This document shows, piece by piece, positions 16,413 to 25,900 of a stretch of DNA of 64,000 nucleotides; within the stretch, counting starts at the first letter, position 1; the number at the start of each line of letters is the position of its first letter. Position numbers and translations under genes: made by a program. The stretch is from JAQBQH01 sp035607415. Its GTDB lineage: Bacteria; Myxococcota_A; Polyangia; Palsa-1104. The stretch is from positions 15,386-79,385 of the forward strand of contig DATNAQ010000049.1 in NCBI GenBank assembly GCA_035607415.1, read 5' to 3'. Below the pieces are notes generated by a model. That model worked only from the letters and a program-made list of their open reading frames with translations. It had not been told where the DNA came from and made no database searches.

Positions 16413-16739
16413 GTGGCCGGCCGTCTCTTCCTGCTCGCGTGCCTCGTCGTCGCGGCGCTTCCGTCCGCGACGCCGCCACCACGCGCCAACGTCGCCACCG
16501 CGGTGAGCGCGGCCTTCGCCGACGACGGCCTGCCCGCGTTCGCCGACGATGACGCCACCGATGACGACGACGGTCTCGGCGATCTCGACGCCGACGCCGA
16601 CGACGACGCGCTGCCGGGGCGGGCGCTGCGCCTGCGCGCGGCCTGCCTGGTCGAGCGCATCGCCGCCGTTACTTCCGCGCTGCCCGAGTCGGCCGCGCTC
16701 GCTTCGCTGTTTCGACCTCCGTGTCACGCCGCCGTTTGA
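16413..16739 (+). CDS. Small acidic secreted hypothetical protein
   Basis: 108 residues from GTG 16413. Residues 1-20 form a signal peptide (AGRLFLLACLVVAALPSATP). A strongly acidic middle (AFADDDATDDDDGLGDLDADADDD) is followed by a short helix and a final PPCHAAV. No family is recognised. The acidic stretch could bind cations. A well-spaced promoter ending 6 nt before the start is the main evidence that this frame is used; the opposite strand is also open but carries no sensible protein. Confidence 0.55.
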   Translation: MAGRLFLLACLVVAALPSATPPPRANVATAVSAAFADDGLPAFADDDATDDDDGLGDLDADADDDALPGRALRLRAACLVERIAAVTSALPESAALASLFRPPCHAAV

Positions 16740-16782
16740 GCGGCGGACGTCCGGATTCGAAACCAAAGCGAAGGAGCGAGCC

Positions 16783-17124
16783 ATGCAACGAACGCTCGTG
16801 TTGATCGACGGAAAGAATGGTATGCGCGCCGAGATCGATCGGATTCTCGGCGCCAACGGCTTCATCGCGCGCGAAGTGGCGACGGGCCGCGCGGCGCTCG
16901 AGCTTCTGCCCGAGCTGGCGCCGCCGGTGGTGTTGGTGCTCGACAAGCGGCTGCCCGACATGTCGGCGCGCGAGTTCGTCGCGCACTTGAAAGATGATTG
17001 GCGCCTGCACGACGCGATTTTGGTGATGGTGCCGGAGAAGCAGCTCAACCCGCCCGAGCTCGTCGCGGCGCTGAGCTACGCCTTCGCCGAGGCGTCCGAG
17101 CGGTGGGACCGCTTCTCGGCCTAG
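16783..17124 (+). CDS. Single-domain receiver-like protein, partly degenerate
   Basis: 113 residues with the CheY fold pattern: TLVLIDGKNGMRAEIDRILGANGF (strand 1/helix 1), VVLVLDKRLPDMSAREF with the phospho-acceptor Asp near 54, and AILVMVPEKQ around strands 4-5. The usual acidic pair at the end of strand 1 is reduced to a single Asp, and the Thr/Ser switch residue reads Val, so phosphorylation chemistry may be weakened. No output domain is present. ATG 16783 has GGAG upstream. It converges on the hybrid kinase, with a 12-bp tandem repeat at its 3' end. Confidence 0.8.
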   Translation: MQRTLVLIDGKNGMRAEIDRILGANGFIAREVATGRAALELLPELAPPVVLVLDKRLPDMSAREFVAHLKDDWRLHDAILVMVPEKQLNPPELVAALSYAFAEASERWDRFSA

Positions 17125-17178
17125 CGACCGGCCTAGCGACCGGCCTGGCGACCGGCCTCGCGACCGACCTCGCGACGT
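17119..17178. repeat. 12-bp tandem repeat at a convergent gene junction
   Basis: About five near-identical 12-bp units of the type GGCCTAGCGACC run from the stop codon of the receiver gene toward the hybrid-kinase stop. The first unit contains the TAG stop. Unit changes are single bases (TAG, TGG, TCG). It could have grown by slippage; no strong hairpin or T-tract is present. Confidence 0.75.
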
Positions 17179-17191
17179 CGTCGTCGCGCGC

Positions 17192-19321
17192 TCAGCCGTC
17201 GAGCGCCGCGCGCACCGCGCGGGTGAGCGTCTCGGCAGAGAACGGCTTCTGCAGAAACGCCGCCGCCGCCGACACCTGCGCGTGGCGCGTGACGCTGTCG
17301 CCCGGATAGCCCGACATGTGCAGCACCTTCATCTGCGGCCGGAGCGCCTGCGCGCGCGTCGCCATCTCCGGTCCACTCATCTCGGGCATCACGATGTCGC
17401 TGAGCACGAGGTGGATCTCGCCCGAGTAATTCTCGAGCACGCGCAGCCCGCCGCCGCCGTCGATGGCGTCGAGCACCTGGTAGCCGGCCTGGCGCAAGAC
17501 GAAGCGCACGTAGTCGCGCACGTCCTCGTCGTCCTCGACGAGCAGGATGGTCTCGCCGCCGCCGGGCCCGCTCCGCGGCAGCGGCGTCGTCGGCGCCGGT
17601 TGCGGGGTCGCATCGTCGACGCGCGGCAGCCAGATACGGAACGCCGCGCCCTGACCGGGCGCGCTCTCGACGCTGATCTGCCCGCCCGCCTGCGTCACCA
17701 CGCCGTAGACGATCGACAGGCCGAGCCCGGTGCCCTTGCCGATCTCTTTGGTCGTGAAGAAGGGCTCGAAGATGTGTGGGCGCGTGGCGTCGTCGATGCC
17801 GCCGCCGGTGTCGCGCACCAGCAGGAGCACGCCGGTGCGCCCTTCGCGATCGGCGCTCTCGCGCGTCTCGATGGTGAGCCGCCCGCCGCGCGGCATGGCG
17901 TCGCGCGCGTTGACCGCCAGGTTCAAGAGGACCTGCTCGAGCTGCGTCGGATCGATGCGTACGCGCCCGATCGCCGGCGTCAGCTGCAGGACGAGCTCGA
18001 GATCCTCGCCGAGCAGGCGCCGCAGCATCGAGGCCATCGAGGTCACCACGTCGTTGAGCTGCACGACGCGGCTCTCCTGCGGGCGCCGCCGCGTGAACAC
18101 CAGCAGCTGCTCGGTCAGCGACGAGGCGCGCAGCGACGAGCGGTGGATGTGCATGGCGGCGTCGTGCGGGCGCGTGTCCGGCGCCAGCGTCGTCGACAGC
18201 ATCTCCGAATACCCGCGGATCGCGGTCAAGAGGTTGTTGAAGTCGTGCGCGATGCCGCCGGCGAGCCGGCCGACCGCGTCCATCTTCTGCGCCTGGCGCA
18301 GCTGCGCCTCGAGCTGTTTGCGCTCGGTGACGTCGTGGCTGAGCGCGAACACGCAGTCGACGCCGCCGAGCGCGAAGGTCTCGAGCGACATGCGCACGTC
18401 GAGCGGCTGGCCCGACTTCTTGCGCAGCCGGACCTCGACGTCCTGCACGCGTCCGACGGCGCGGATCTGCCGCTCGATGCGCGCGCGCTCGGTCGGATCG
18501 AGCCACAGCCCGACGGAGACGCCGGTGCGCCCGAGCAGCTCCTCGCGCGAGAAGCCGGTGAGCTGGCAGAAGCGCTCGTTGACGTCGACGAAGATGTTGT
18601 CGGAAAGACGCGTGACCGTCGCGCAGGCGGGGTTGACGTGGAAGAACTTGACGAAGCGATCTTCGGAGCGCTTGAGCGCCTCCTCGGCGGTGCGGCGCGC
18701 CGTCTGATCGCGGACCAGCACCGTGCCCGCCACCGCGTCGCCGACCGAGACGCGGATGCCGCGCGTCTCGGCGTAGCGGACGCTGCCGTCGCGGCCGAGG
18801 AAGCGGAGGGTCGCGGGCTGCGTCTTGAAGGGCGGGCGACCGAGCGCGGCGATGCGCTCGCGGGCGATCGCGTGCTCTTCGGGATGGAGAAACGCGAGCG
18901 GCGTGCGGCCGATCAGGTCGCTCGGCGAATCGTAGCCGAGCAGCGACGCCAGCGCCTGGTTGGCATAGACGATCTCGTGATCGTCGAGCCGGAGCGTGAA
19001 CAGGCCGTCGGGCAGGAGATCGACGAGCGCGTCGAAGTCGCTCGGCTTGGGCCCGAGCGGCGCCGTCGTCGCCAGCGAGCGCGCGTGCGCTAGCAGGCCA
19101 ACCGCGTCGGCGACGAAGAGCGCGGCGTTTCCGTTGACGGCGAGCGCGCGCCACGCCGGATCGTCGTCGAGGGCCCGGCGCTCGACGAGCACCAGATCGG
19201 CGGGCAGGGCCGCTGTGACCTCGGCCGCCGAGGTCACACGCGTGATCGTCCACCCGCGCGGCTGAAGCTCCGCCGCGAGCGCATCGGTCGTCGTCGCGTC
19301 GGCGAGTACGAGCGCCCGCAT
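17192..19321 (-). CDS. Hybrid PAS-sensor histidine kinase with C-terminal receiver
   Basis: 709 residues, soluble. Residues 1-85 resemble a receiver fold without the acidic pocket. PAS domains lie at about 95-215 and 220-335, followed by HisKA (GGIAHDFNNLLTAI, His359), HATPase with N box NLAVNARDAM, G boxes DTGGGIDD and GKGTGLGLSIVYG, and a true receiver at about 590-709 (LLVEDDEDVRDYV, phospho-Asp in LVLSDIVMPEMSG, Lys in LQKPF). The FNN-type His box marks the NtrB-like kinase class. ATG 19321 lies 8 bp after the stop of the upstream cupin gene, so it is the last gene of that operon and probably senses something related to the cupins' chemistry, which is inference. Confidence 0.94.
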   Translation of the reverse strand: MRALVLADATTTDALAAELQPRGWTITRVTSAAEVTAALPADLVLVERRALDDDPAWRALAVNGNAALFVADAVGLLAHARSLATTAPLGPKPSDFDALVDLLPDGLFTLRLDDHEIVYANQALASLLGYDSPSDLIGRTPLAFLHPEEHAIARERIAALGRPPFKTQPATLRFLGRDGSVRYAETRGIRVSVGDAVAGTVLVRDQTARRTAEEALKRSEDRFVKFFHVNPACATVTRLSDNIFVDVNERFCQLTGFSREELLGRTGVSVGLWLDPTERARIERQIRAVGRVQDVEVRLRKKSGQPLDVRMSLETFALGGVDCVFALSHDVTERKQLEAQLRQAQKMDAVGRLAGGIAHDFNNLLTAIRGYSEMLSTTLAPDTRPHDAAMHIHRSSLRASSLTEQLLVFTRRRPQESRVVQLNDVVTSMASMLRRLLGEDLELVLQLTPAIGRVRIDPTQLEQVLLNLAVNARDAMPRGGRLTIETRESADREGRTGVLLLVRDTGGGIDDATRPHIFEPFFTTKEIGKGTGLGLSIVYGVVTQAGGQISVESAPGQGAAFRIWLPRVDDATPQPAPTTPLPRSGPGGGETILLVEDDEDVRDYVRFVLRQAGYQVLDAIDGGGGLRVLENYSGEIHLVLSDIVMPEMSGPEMATRAQALRPQMKVLHMSGYPGDSVTRHAQVSAAAAFLQKPFSAETLTRAVRAALDG

Positions 19322-19329
19322 GGGTCCGA

Positions 19330-19881
19330 TCAGTCGTCGGCCTCGATGGCCGCGGCCACGTCGGGCCACGCGGTGTCGCCGAGCTCCGCCGGCGGATGGA
19401 CCTCGCCGCACCGGCAGGTGCGCAGCGCGACGTCGGCGTTGAAGGCGGCGACCGCGCGCGACCAGCCGCGCTGCACGATCGGCTCGTCGAGCTCGACGCC
19501 GTGCACGAGCTCGCCGCAGCGCGCGCAATACCACGCGACCGCCTCCTGCCCGGGCGGCTCGGCCTTCAGGCGAATCTGCAGCACTTCACCTTCGGGAACG
19601 ACGCGGCTGGGCACGCACGCGGGAATATACACGCTGTCGCCAGGCTCGAGGCGCATGCGCGCCGGCTCGAGATCCTTGAACTGGATTTCGCCGCGCCCGC
19701 TCATGTGGATCACCACCGCGTCCGTCGACGACACCACGAAGAACGGCTGCGCCACGCGGCTCCGGCTCAGGTGCGGCATCGGATCGGTGCCCTTCGGTCC
19801 CACCGGAAATTCGTCCCACGAGCCCCACGTCGACGACGCTTCGCGGAACACGTTCAGCGTCTTTTTGCGCTCGAGCGCCAT
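19330..19881 (-). CDS. Cupin protein with C-terminal Cys-metal site, 3-hydroxyanthranilate dioxygenase-like (B)
   Basis: 183 residues. Residues about 35-115 form a cupin barrel (QPFFVVSSTDAVVIHMSGRGEIQFKD, EPGDSVYIPACVPSRVV). The C-terminal part has YCARCGELVHGVELDE and RTCRCGEVHPP, a rubredoxin-like metal knuckle seen in bacterial 3-hydroxyanthranilate 3,4-dioxygenases. The His-x5-Glu iron motif of that enzyme is not evident in this copy, so it may be a non-catalytic partner of the cupin encoded 1 bp upstream. It is followed after 8 bp by the hybrid kinase. Confidence 0.82.
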   Translation of the reverse strand: MALERKKTLNVFREASSTWGSWDEFPVGPKGTDPMPHLSRSRVAQPFFVVSSTDAVVIHMSGRGEIQFKDLEPARMRLEPGDSVYIPACVPSRVVPEGEVLQIRLKAEPPGQEAVAWYCARCGELVHGVELDEPIVQRGWSRAVAAFNADVALRTCRCGEVHPPAELGDTAWPDVAAAIEADD

Positions 19882-19882
19882 G

Positions 19883-20551
19883 CTACTTCACCCCGGCGCG
19901 CTCGAGATCGCCGCGCGCGCGGTTGGCCAGCTCGACGTATTGCGCGTAGCGGCGCCAGCCCATGAGCTCGGCGGGGAAGCGCTCCTGCGCCGCGCCGCAC
20001 TTGCCGCACGTGCGCGCCTCGGCGTTGTATTCGTCGACGGCGTCGGCGTAGAAGCGCACGTTGGCGAGCTCGGGATAATAGGCGTGCTCGCGCCCCTTCC
20101 ACACGTCGCGGTCCATGCGGAACACGACCTCGTTGCAGGCCTGGCAGCGCATGAGGAAGCCTTCGTTCTGCGGCGCCGCCGGCTTCATGCGAATGATGAT
20201 GAGCGAGATCTGATAGGTCGCGGCCTCGGGCCCATCACTCTTGCGCAGGAACGTGGTGACGCCGTGCGTGCCCTGCTGCAGGTAGAGCTGTCCCGTCGAC
20301 AAGAGCGCGCCGTCGCCGGCCATGGTCAGGATCACTTCGGGGATGTCGTTGTAGTGATAGAAGTGCGCGCGCGGCATCCCCGGCATCGACAGCGACAACG
20401 CCGCCGTCGGCACGATGTCGCCCGGCCCGAAGTACGGGAACATGGGCATCTGCTCGAGCATGCCCTGATGCGCGATCATGTTTTCGAAGACGTTGACCTT
20501 GAGCGGGCGCTTGCCGGGCGCGACCGCAGAGCCGAACCAGCGTCGCGACAT
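19883..20551 (-). CDS. Cupin protein with C-terminal Cys-metal site, 3-hydroxyanthranilate dioxygenase-like (A)
   Basis: 222 residues. The barrel contains HFYHYNDIPEVILTMAGDG, where His and Glu six residues apart match the iron-ligand spacing of 3-hydroxyanthranilate dioxygenase (H-x5-E). The C-terminal domain has RCQACNEVVFRMD and RTCGKCGAA, two Cys pairs expected to bind a structural metal. The rest of the fold differs from the true dioxygenases, so the substrate is open. It lies 13 bp after the DUF4242 gene and 1 bp before the second cupin, so the pair is probably a heteromeric complex, which is inference from spacing and shared architecture. Confidence 0.85.
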   Translation of the reverse strand: MSRRWFGSAVAPGKRPLKVNVFENMIAHQGMLEQMPMFPYFGPGDIVPTAALSLSMPGMPRAHFYHYNDIPEVILTMAGDGALLSTGQLYLQQGTHGVTTFLRKSDGPEAATYQISLIIIRMKPAAPQNEGFLMRCQACNEVVFRMDRDVWKGREHAYYPELANVRFYADAVDEYNAEARTCGKCGAAQERFPAELMGWRRYAQYVELANRARGDLERAGVK

Positions 20552-20564
20552 GTGGAACCCCTGG

Positions 20565-20840
20565 TTACGTTGCGCCGCCGGACATCTTGCGCAGGTCGTC
20601 GGCGGAGGCGCCGAACTGGACCTCCTGGATCTCGTCGAAGGGGAAGCCGATGCGCTCGAACTCGCGCCCGAGCGCGTCGGCGCTCTCGGCGTCGTAGATG
20701 TTGACGATGGTGCCCTTGGACAGGTTCACGTACGTGTGCACGAACGTGGCGTACTTGCCTTTGAGCACTTCGGGAATGTTGCGCTGGAAGTCTTCCTGGC
20801 TGACACCGGGCGCGTGATGGATGGCGAGATAACGCGGCAT
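20565..20840 (-). CDS. DUF4242 (SCO4226-like) small ferredoxin-fold protein
   Basis: 91 residues from ATG 20840 behind GAGGGGG. The sequence begins MPRYLAIHHAPGVSQEDFQRN and contains KATFVHTYVNLSKGTIVNIYDAESADALG-type strands of the DUF4242 family, whose Streptomyces member SCO4226 binds nickel; His9/His10 and His45-like positions could serve. It is the first gene of a unit continuing with two metallo-cupins and a hybrid kinase. An upstream in-frame ATG at 20864 is less likely since it lacks a ribosome site. Enzymatic role is unknown. Confidence 0.82.
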   Translation of the reverse strand: MPRYLAIHHAPGVSQEDFQRNIPEVLKGKYATFVHTYVNLSKGTIVNIYDAESADALGREFERIGFPFDEIQEVQFGASADDLRKMSGGAT

Positions 20841-20953
20841 GGTCCCCCTCCCTCGTCGCCCCATCGTAACACGCGGTCAGGCGCGCCGACTGTGGCAAAC
20901 GGTCGCACGAGGAGGCCGCAACCTACATCGGAGCCGCGACGTGCGCGATCGCG

Positions 20954-21391
20954 CTACGGGCTGCCGGGGTTGGCGACGAAGTCGGGCAGGGCGATCGGCT
21001 TTCCGTCCTTGACCCAGCCGTGGTTGAAGAGCAGCGACACCTGCAGCGGCGTCTTTCCGATCACGTACTCGACCCACAACGGCTGGCTGCCGCCCGGCAT
21101 CACCATCGACGGCTTGGCCTGACCGGCGAACACGCTGCGCGCGCGCGACAGGACGCGCCCGTCGGGGAGCTTGGCCTGGATCTGCTCTTTGTCGAAGATG
21201 ACGACCTTGTCGCTGCCGTTCATCACGCGCAGCTTGAACCAGATCTTCTCGCCCTTGAGCCAGATCTTCTCGGCGGCGACGGTGATCTTGTCGTGATCGT
21301 ACGGCTGGGCCGCGTAGGGGATGTCGCCGGCGAAGGCGACGCTCGAGGCAGTGAGGACGAGCGCGACGGTGAGCGTACGGATGTGGTTCAT
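20954..21391 (-). CDS. Small secreted hypothetical protein
   Basis: 145 residues from ATG 21391 with a GGGGGAA ribosome site. Residues 1-21 are a Sec signal peptide (MNHIRTLTVALVLTASSVAFAG). The mature part looks like a beta-rich single domain (KITVAAEKIWLKGEKIWFKLRVMNGSDKVVIFD, PLWVEYVIGKTPLQVSLLFNHG), reminiscent of small periplasmic immunoglobulin-like proteins, without a clear family. It stands alone between the cupin operon and the MYXO-CTERM gene. Confidence 0.75.
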   Translation of the reverse strand: MNHIRTLTVALVLTASSVAFAGDIPYAAQPYDHDKITVAAEKIWLKGEKIWFKLRVMNGSDKVVIFDKEQIQAKLPDGRVLSRARSVFAGQAKPSMVMPGGSQPLWVEYVIGKTPLQVSLLFNHGWVKDGKPIALPDFVANPGSP

Positions 21392-21443
21392 GGTTCCCCC
21401 AAAAGTGGTCATCGGGGGATCATCGTCGGGGAGCGCGGCGGAA

Positions 21444-22832
21444 TCAAGCCACGCGACGGCGGCGCGTGGCCGCCCGCAGGAGCTTCGGCATCAGCGCCAG
21501 CGCCGCGAGCGCGAAGACGAAGCGCGCGAGCGGCCCGTCGCCGGGCGGCCCGTCGGACGCGCGCGCGCCGACGCCGCCCATCGAGCAGCCGCCGCCGCGC
21601 GCACCGGCGCCGGACCCATTGTCGCCGTTGCCATTGCCGCCCGTGCCGGTGCCCGAGCCGCTGCCACCCGAGCCGTTGCCGCTCCCACCGCCGGTGCCAT
21701 TGCCGGCTCCGCCGCCTTCGCCGCCTCCGCTCGACGCCGTCACCGTGAGCATCCCGCCGATCACGTGATGCGCGCCGTTGCCCGCCTTGCCCGTCACGTT
21801 GAACGTGTAGCTCCCCGGCGCCATCGACGGCGCCACCGTCAGCGTCAACATCGTCGCCGCGTTCGACTGGATCGACGGCGACGCGAACGTGCCGGTCACG
21901 CCCGCCGGCAGCGCATCGACGGTCAGCGCCACCGTCTGCGGCTGCGCGCCCGTGGTCGGCATCGCCTGCACGCTCGCCGTCGCGCTGCCGCCCGCCGGCG
22001 CCGTCGTCATCGTCGGATTCAGCGTCAGCCCGAAGTCGTTGAACACCACGTTCGGATCGTGGTCGATGCATTTTCCTTCCTTGTTCGACCACTCGAGCTG
22101 CACCGTGAAGCCCGCCGCGGTGCCCGGCTGCCCGACGCAGATGTCGCCGATCTCGCCGCACTGCTGGTTGTTGTCGATCCAGCCGGCGCCGTTGGGATCG
22201 GTCACCGCCTCGACGAGCTCGTGCGACGCGACGATGGTCAGCCGGTCGAGCGCGGCCAGTTGGATCGGGCACGCCTGGTTGGTCGAGCAGGCGCCGCTGT
22301 TCTGATCGGGGATGACCGCGTAGCGCACCTCCTTGCCGTTGTGGCTGTAGAAGAAGTGGTAGGCGCAGTTGTCGCTGCAGGTGGTGCCGCCCGCGCCCGA
22401 CGAGATCTGCACGGTGCCGGGCAGGTGGATGAAGTAGAGCGTGTTGCCGTCGGGCGGCGGCACCTTGCCGCTGTCGATGAGCCCCGAGATCCACGGCTGC
22501 AGCGTCTTGGTCTCGTCGACGGTGGTGCCCGCCGGCGGCGACGGATCGGCGTACTCGGCGGCGAAACTGCCGCGGCCGACGGTGTAGTTGGTGACGTCGT
22601 ACTCGACGAGCCAGTCGAAGTAGGCGCTGTTGGTGACCGCGTCGTAGTACTGGTGCAGCTTGTCCTTGTACGCGTACTGCCCGTTGTTGGTCGTGCCCCA
22701 GTAGAGCGCCACGACGGAGACGTTGGGGATGAGCGCGCCGTTGCCGTAGCTCAGCCGGCAGGTGGTGCCGGCGGCGCGCGCGTCGGCGGCGCCGAGGGCG
22801 AGGACCATCGCGAACAGCACTGATTTTCTCAT
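21444..22832 (-). CDS. Secreted protein with SHELVEAVTDP motif, Ig-like module and MYXO-CTERM-like tail
   Basis: 462 residues: signal peptide (1-20), then a domain (about 25-255) that resembles the phosphate-induced-protein/EXORDIUM-like bacterial family: NVSVVALYWGTT, NTLYFIHLPG, and ASHELVEAVTDPNGAGWID followed by CGEIGDIC. The HELVE core resembles a gluzincin zinc site, but the second His of HExxH is Glu, so protease activity is uncertain. Residues about 265-370 form an Ig-like repeat, then a Gly/Ser/Asn linker leads to RGGGCSMGG, a hydrophobic helix and TRRRR, a MYXO-CTERM-type tail. It is probably sorted to the cell surface. Confidence 0.88.
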   Translation of the reverse strand: MRKSVLFAMVLALGAADARAAGTTCRLSYGNGALIPNVSVVALYWGTTNNGQYAYKDKLHQYYDAVTNSAYFDWLVEYDVTNYTVGRGSFAAEYADPSPPAGTTVDETKTLQPWISGLIDSGKVPPPDGNTLYFIHLPGTVQISSGAGGTTCSDNCAYHFFYSHNGKEVRYAVIPDQNSGACSTNQACPIQLAALDRLTIVASHELVEAVTDPNGAGWIDNNQQCGEIGDICVGQPGTAAGFTVQLEWSNKEGKCIDHDPNVVFNDFGLTLNPTMTTAPAGGSATASVQAMPTTGAQPQTVALTVDALPAGVTGTFASPSIQSNAATMLTLTVAPSMAPGSYTFNVTGKAGNGAHHVIGGMLTVTASSGGGEGGGAGNGTGGGSGNGSGGSGSGTGTGGNGNGDNGSGAGARGGGCSMGGVGARASDGPPGDGPLARFVFALAALALMPKLLRAATRRRRVA

Positions 22833-22964
22833 GCGCGCCGTGGGAGCAACCGGCGCGCCAGCCGTAGAGTGCCGAGAATCGGCTATTTGCGCGCGTCTAC
22901 GTAACGTGGGCGCAACACGCTGCGGGCGCGTCTCCCACCCAACCTCGGCCGTTGCCCACGAAAC

Positions 22965-25900
22965 TCAGCGGCGCGGCGGCGTCGGCGGATGCGGGGCGTG
23001 CTGCGGATGCGAGGGGTGCGACGGATGCGGCGTCGAGCGCACGAATGCGGCCAGCACCTGCCAGGCGTCGTCCGACAAGAGCCAGGTCATGAGGTCGTGG
23101 CTGCGCGCGGTGCGGCGCACGACGTTGACGTCGGCCGAGCCGGAGAGCGCCAGCATCGCCGTCACCGGATCGCCCGTCGTCAGCAGGGCCGCGCGATCGG
23201 CGCGCCGCTGCACGTCGGCCCAATAGGCCGGCGTCGCGTTGAGCACGCTCGGATCCGAGACCATGCGCTCGAGCTCCTTGCGCGCCTTGCGCGGCAGCAC
23301 GCGGCCGAGGCGCGCCTTGACCTTCTCCAGCTCCGGCCGCACCGACGGCGCCAGCGACGCCAGGATCGCCGCCAGCTGATTGGCGTCGGTGACCGCGGCC
23401 AGCGTCTGATGCTCGACGACGAACGAGAACAGCCGCGCCGCATCGAAGGCGACGCGCGCCGGCCCGGCCGCGTTGGCCAGCCGCCCACCGACGACGATCA
23501 CCACGCCGTCGCCCGACGCGGCGAAGAAGACCGCCGCGGCCTCCGGATCGTGGTGCACGCGGAACGCCGGCAGCCCGAAGGTCTGCGCCGTCGTCGCGAT
23601 GCGCATCGCCAGCGGATGATTGGGCGGCAGCATCTCGCCGCGGGGCCCGAGGCCCATCACGTCGGCGATCATGGCCGGCGCGTACGGCTCGAGCTGCCGC
23701 ACCAGCTCGGCGACGAGCGCGATGAGCGGATTGGCCGCGCCGAGGAGCTGCAGCTCGGCGCCCGACAGCGGCGAGCGCCGCGGCGGCGTCTGCAAGACCA
23801 CCACGCGCCCGTCGCCGAGATCGGCGAGCGCGCCGAACATCGTCGCCAGCTCGGGCAGCCGCGGCTTGACCGCTTCGCCCAGGCCGCGCAGCGCCGCCGT
23901 ATTGAACGGATCGCCGGCGAGCGCGCGACGGAACTCGCCGACGGCGCGATCGCCCTGGCCCGACGCCAATTGCAGCTGGGCGAGGCGCTGCGTGAGCGCC
24001 GCGTCGTTCGGCGCCAGCTGCCGCGCCGCCTGCAGCTGCGCCGCGGCCAGATCGGGCCGGCTCATGCGATCGGCGTAGACCGACGCCATCGCCAGGCGCA
24101 GCGCCACCACGCCGTCGCCGCGCTGCCCCTCGCAGGCGCGCTCGGCGTGGCGCATGAAGCCGTTCCAGTCGTTGCGCTCGCCGTAGACCTTGACCAGCGC
24201 GGCCACGCCGTCGCGCTGCGTGGTGGCGAGCTCGAACGCCTCGGCCACCGCGCGATCGCCGGCCTCGTCGGTGACGTTGTCGACGGGCACCTCGGCCAAC
24301 GCGAGCAGATCCTCGATGCGCTCGGTGACGCTGCCCGTCTCCGCGGCGTGCAGATAGAGCTCGCGCGCGCGCGTGCGCTGACCCATGCGCACGCACAGCT
24401 GCGCCATCTGGCGCGCCGCCTGGCGATCGGTGTCGTCGATGATCAGCTCCTCGAGGATGGCGCGCGCCGCCTCGCGGTCGCCGAGCTCGTCCTCGCGGAT
24501 CTGCGCCTCGCGCAGGCGCGCCGTGCGGCTCTGGTCGGAGCCCGGCGTCAGCTCGGCGATCTTGCGGTAGCAGTCGGCAGCGCCCTGCCACCAGCGCTGC
24601 TCCTCCTCGAGCGGCGCCAGCATGAGGTAGGCGTCGAGATCGTCGGGCGCGAGCGCGATCGCCTGCTTGAGCGCGGCCACCGCCGAGCGCGGATCCTTCA
24701 TGCGATCGCGCTGCAGCTCAGCCTGCAGCTTGAGCATCGCCGCGCGCTCGCGCGTGTTGCCCGTCGCCGCGGCGCGCGCGACCACCAGCTCGATGAGCCC
24801 GGCGTCGTCTTTGTGCTCCTCGTGCAGGGCGCGCGCGCGCACGAACGCCTCTTCGTGCGCCGGCTCGAGCTCGAGCAGGCGCCGGTAATGGCGCAGCGCC
24901 GCCTTCTGATCGTGCAGCCGGTCGAGCGTGATCTGCGCGGCGGTCATGAGCGCGCGGATGCGATCGCCGCGATCGGCGGCCAGCTCCGCCTCGCGCGCCA
25001 ACAGCGACGCGGCCAGCGTCCAGTCACCACCGGCGACGGCGAGCCGGCGCCGCCCGCGCAACAGCGGCAGGAAGTCGGGCGTGTAGCGCGCCGCCTGCTC
25101 GTAGGTCGCCATCGCGTCGGGGCGGCCGGCGCGATCGAGCCGCAGCGCCGCTTCGTAGAGGCGCAGCGTCTTGACCGGCGCGTTCGAGCAGACGTCGGCG
25201 GCGGCGGTGAGCGCGCCCGGCAGCGAAAGGCCGTCGGCGGCGAGGTCACCTTCGGGGATCGAGCCGAGCGCGCGCACGATGCCGCTCGAGACCAGCGGAT
25301 CGATCTGCTCGAGCCGCCCGGCGTCGAGGAACAGCTCGGGCCCGGCGGCGCCCGTCGAGACTTCGTCGCGCAAGGCGGCGAGCGCGCGGTAGCCGTGCGC
25401 CAGGCGGATGTCGGTGCAGCGCGAGCCGAGGCGGCGCAGCGGCGCCACCAGGCTGTCGGCCTCGCGCTGCGCGGCCGCGGTGGCGCGCAGCTCCGCGAGC
25501 GCGAAGACGCGCCCGAGCTTGGCGCCGTCGATGGCCTGGGTGTAGCGCGCGGCGGCGCGCTCGGGCTGATCGAGCCGATGCTCGTAGATGAGCCCGAGCT
25601 GGCCGCACAAGGCCATCTTGGCCTCGACGTGCGACGTGCGCTCGATGAGGCGCCCGAGCTCGGTGGCGGCGCTGGCGAAGTCGCCGCGCGCCTCGGCCAC
25701 GTGGATCAGCGCCACCGACGCCGTCTCGTACTGCGGATGGCGCTGCTGCACCGCCTGGTAGCGCTTCTGCGCGCCCTCGAGATCGCGCAGGTGCAGCTCT
25801 TCGATCTGCGCGATCTCGTGCAGCACCATCGCCTGCTGCCGCGGGTCGGTCAGGGCGCCGGCGCGCCGCTCGAGCGCCGCGCACAGCTCCTTCCACTGCC

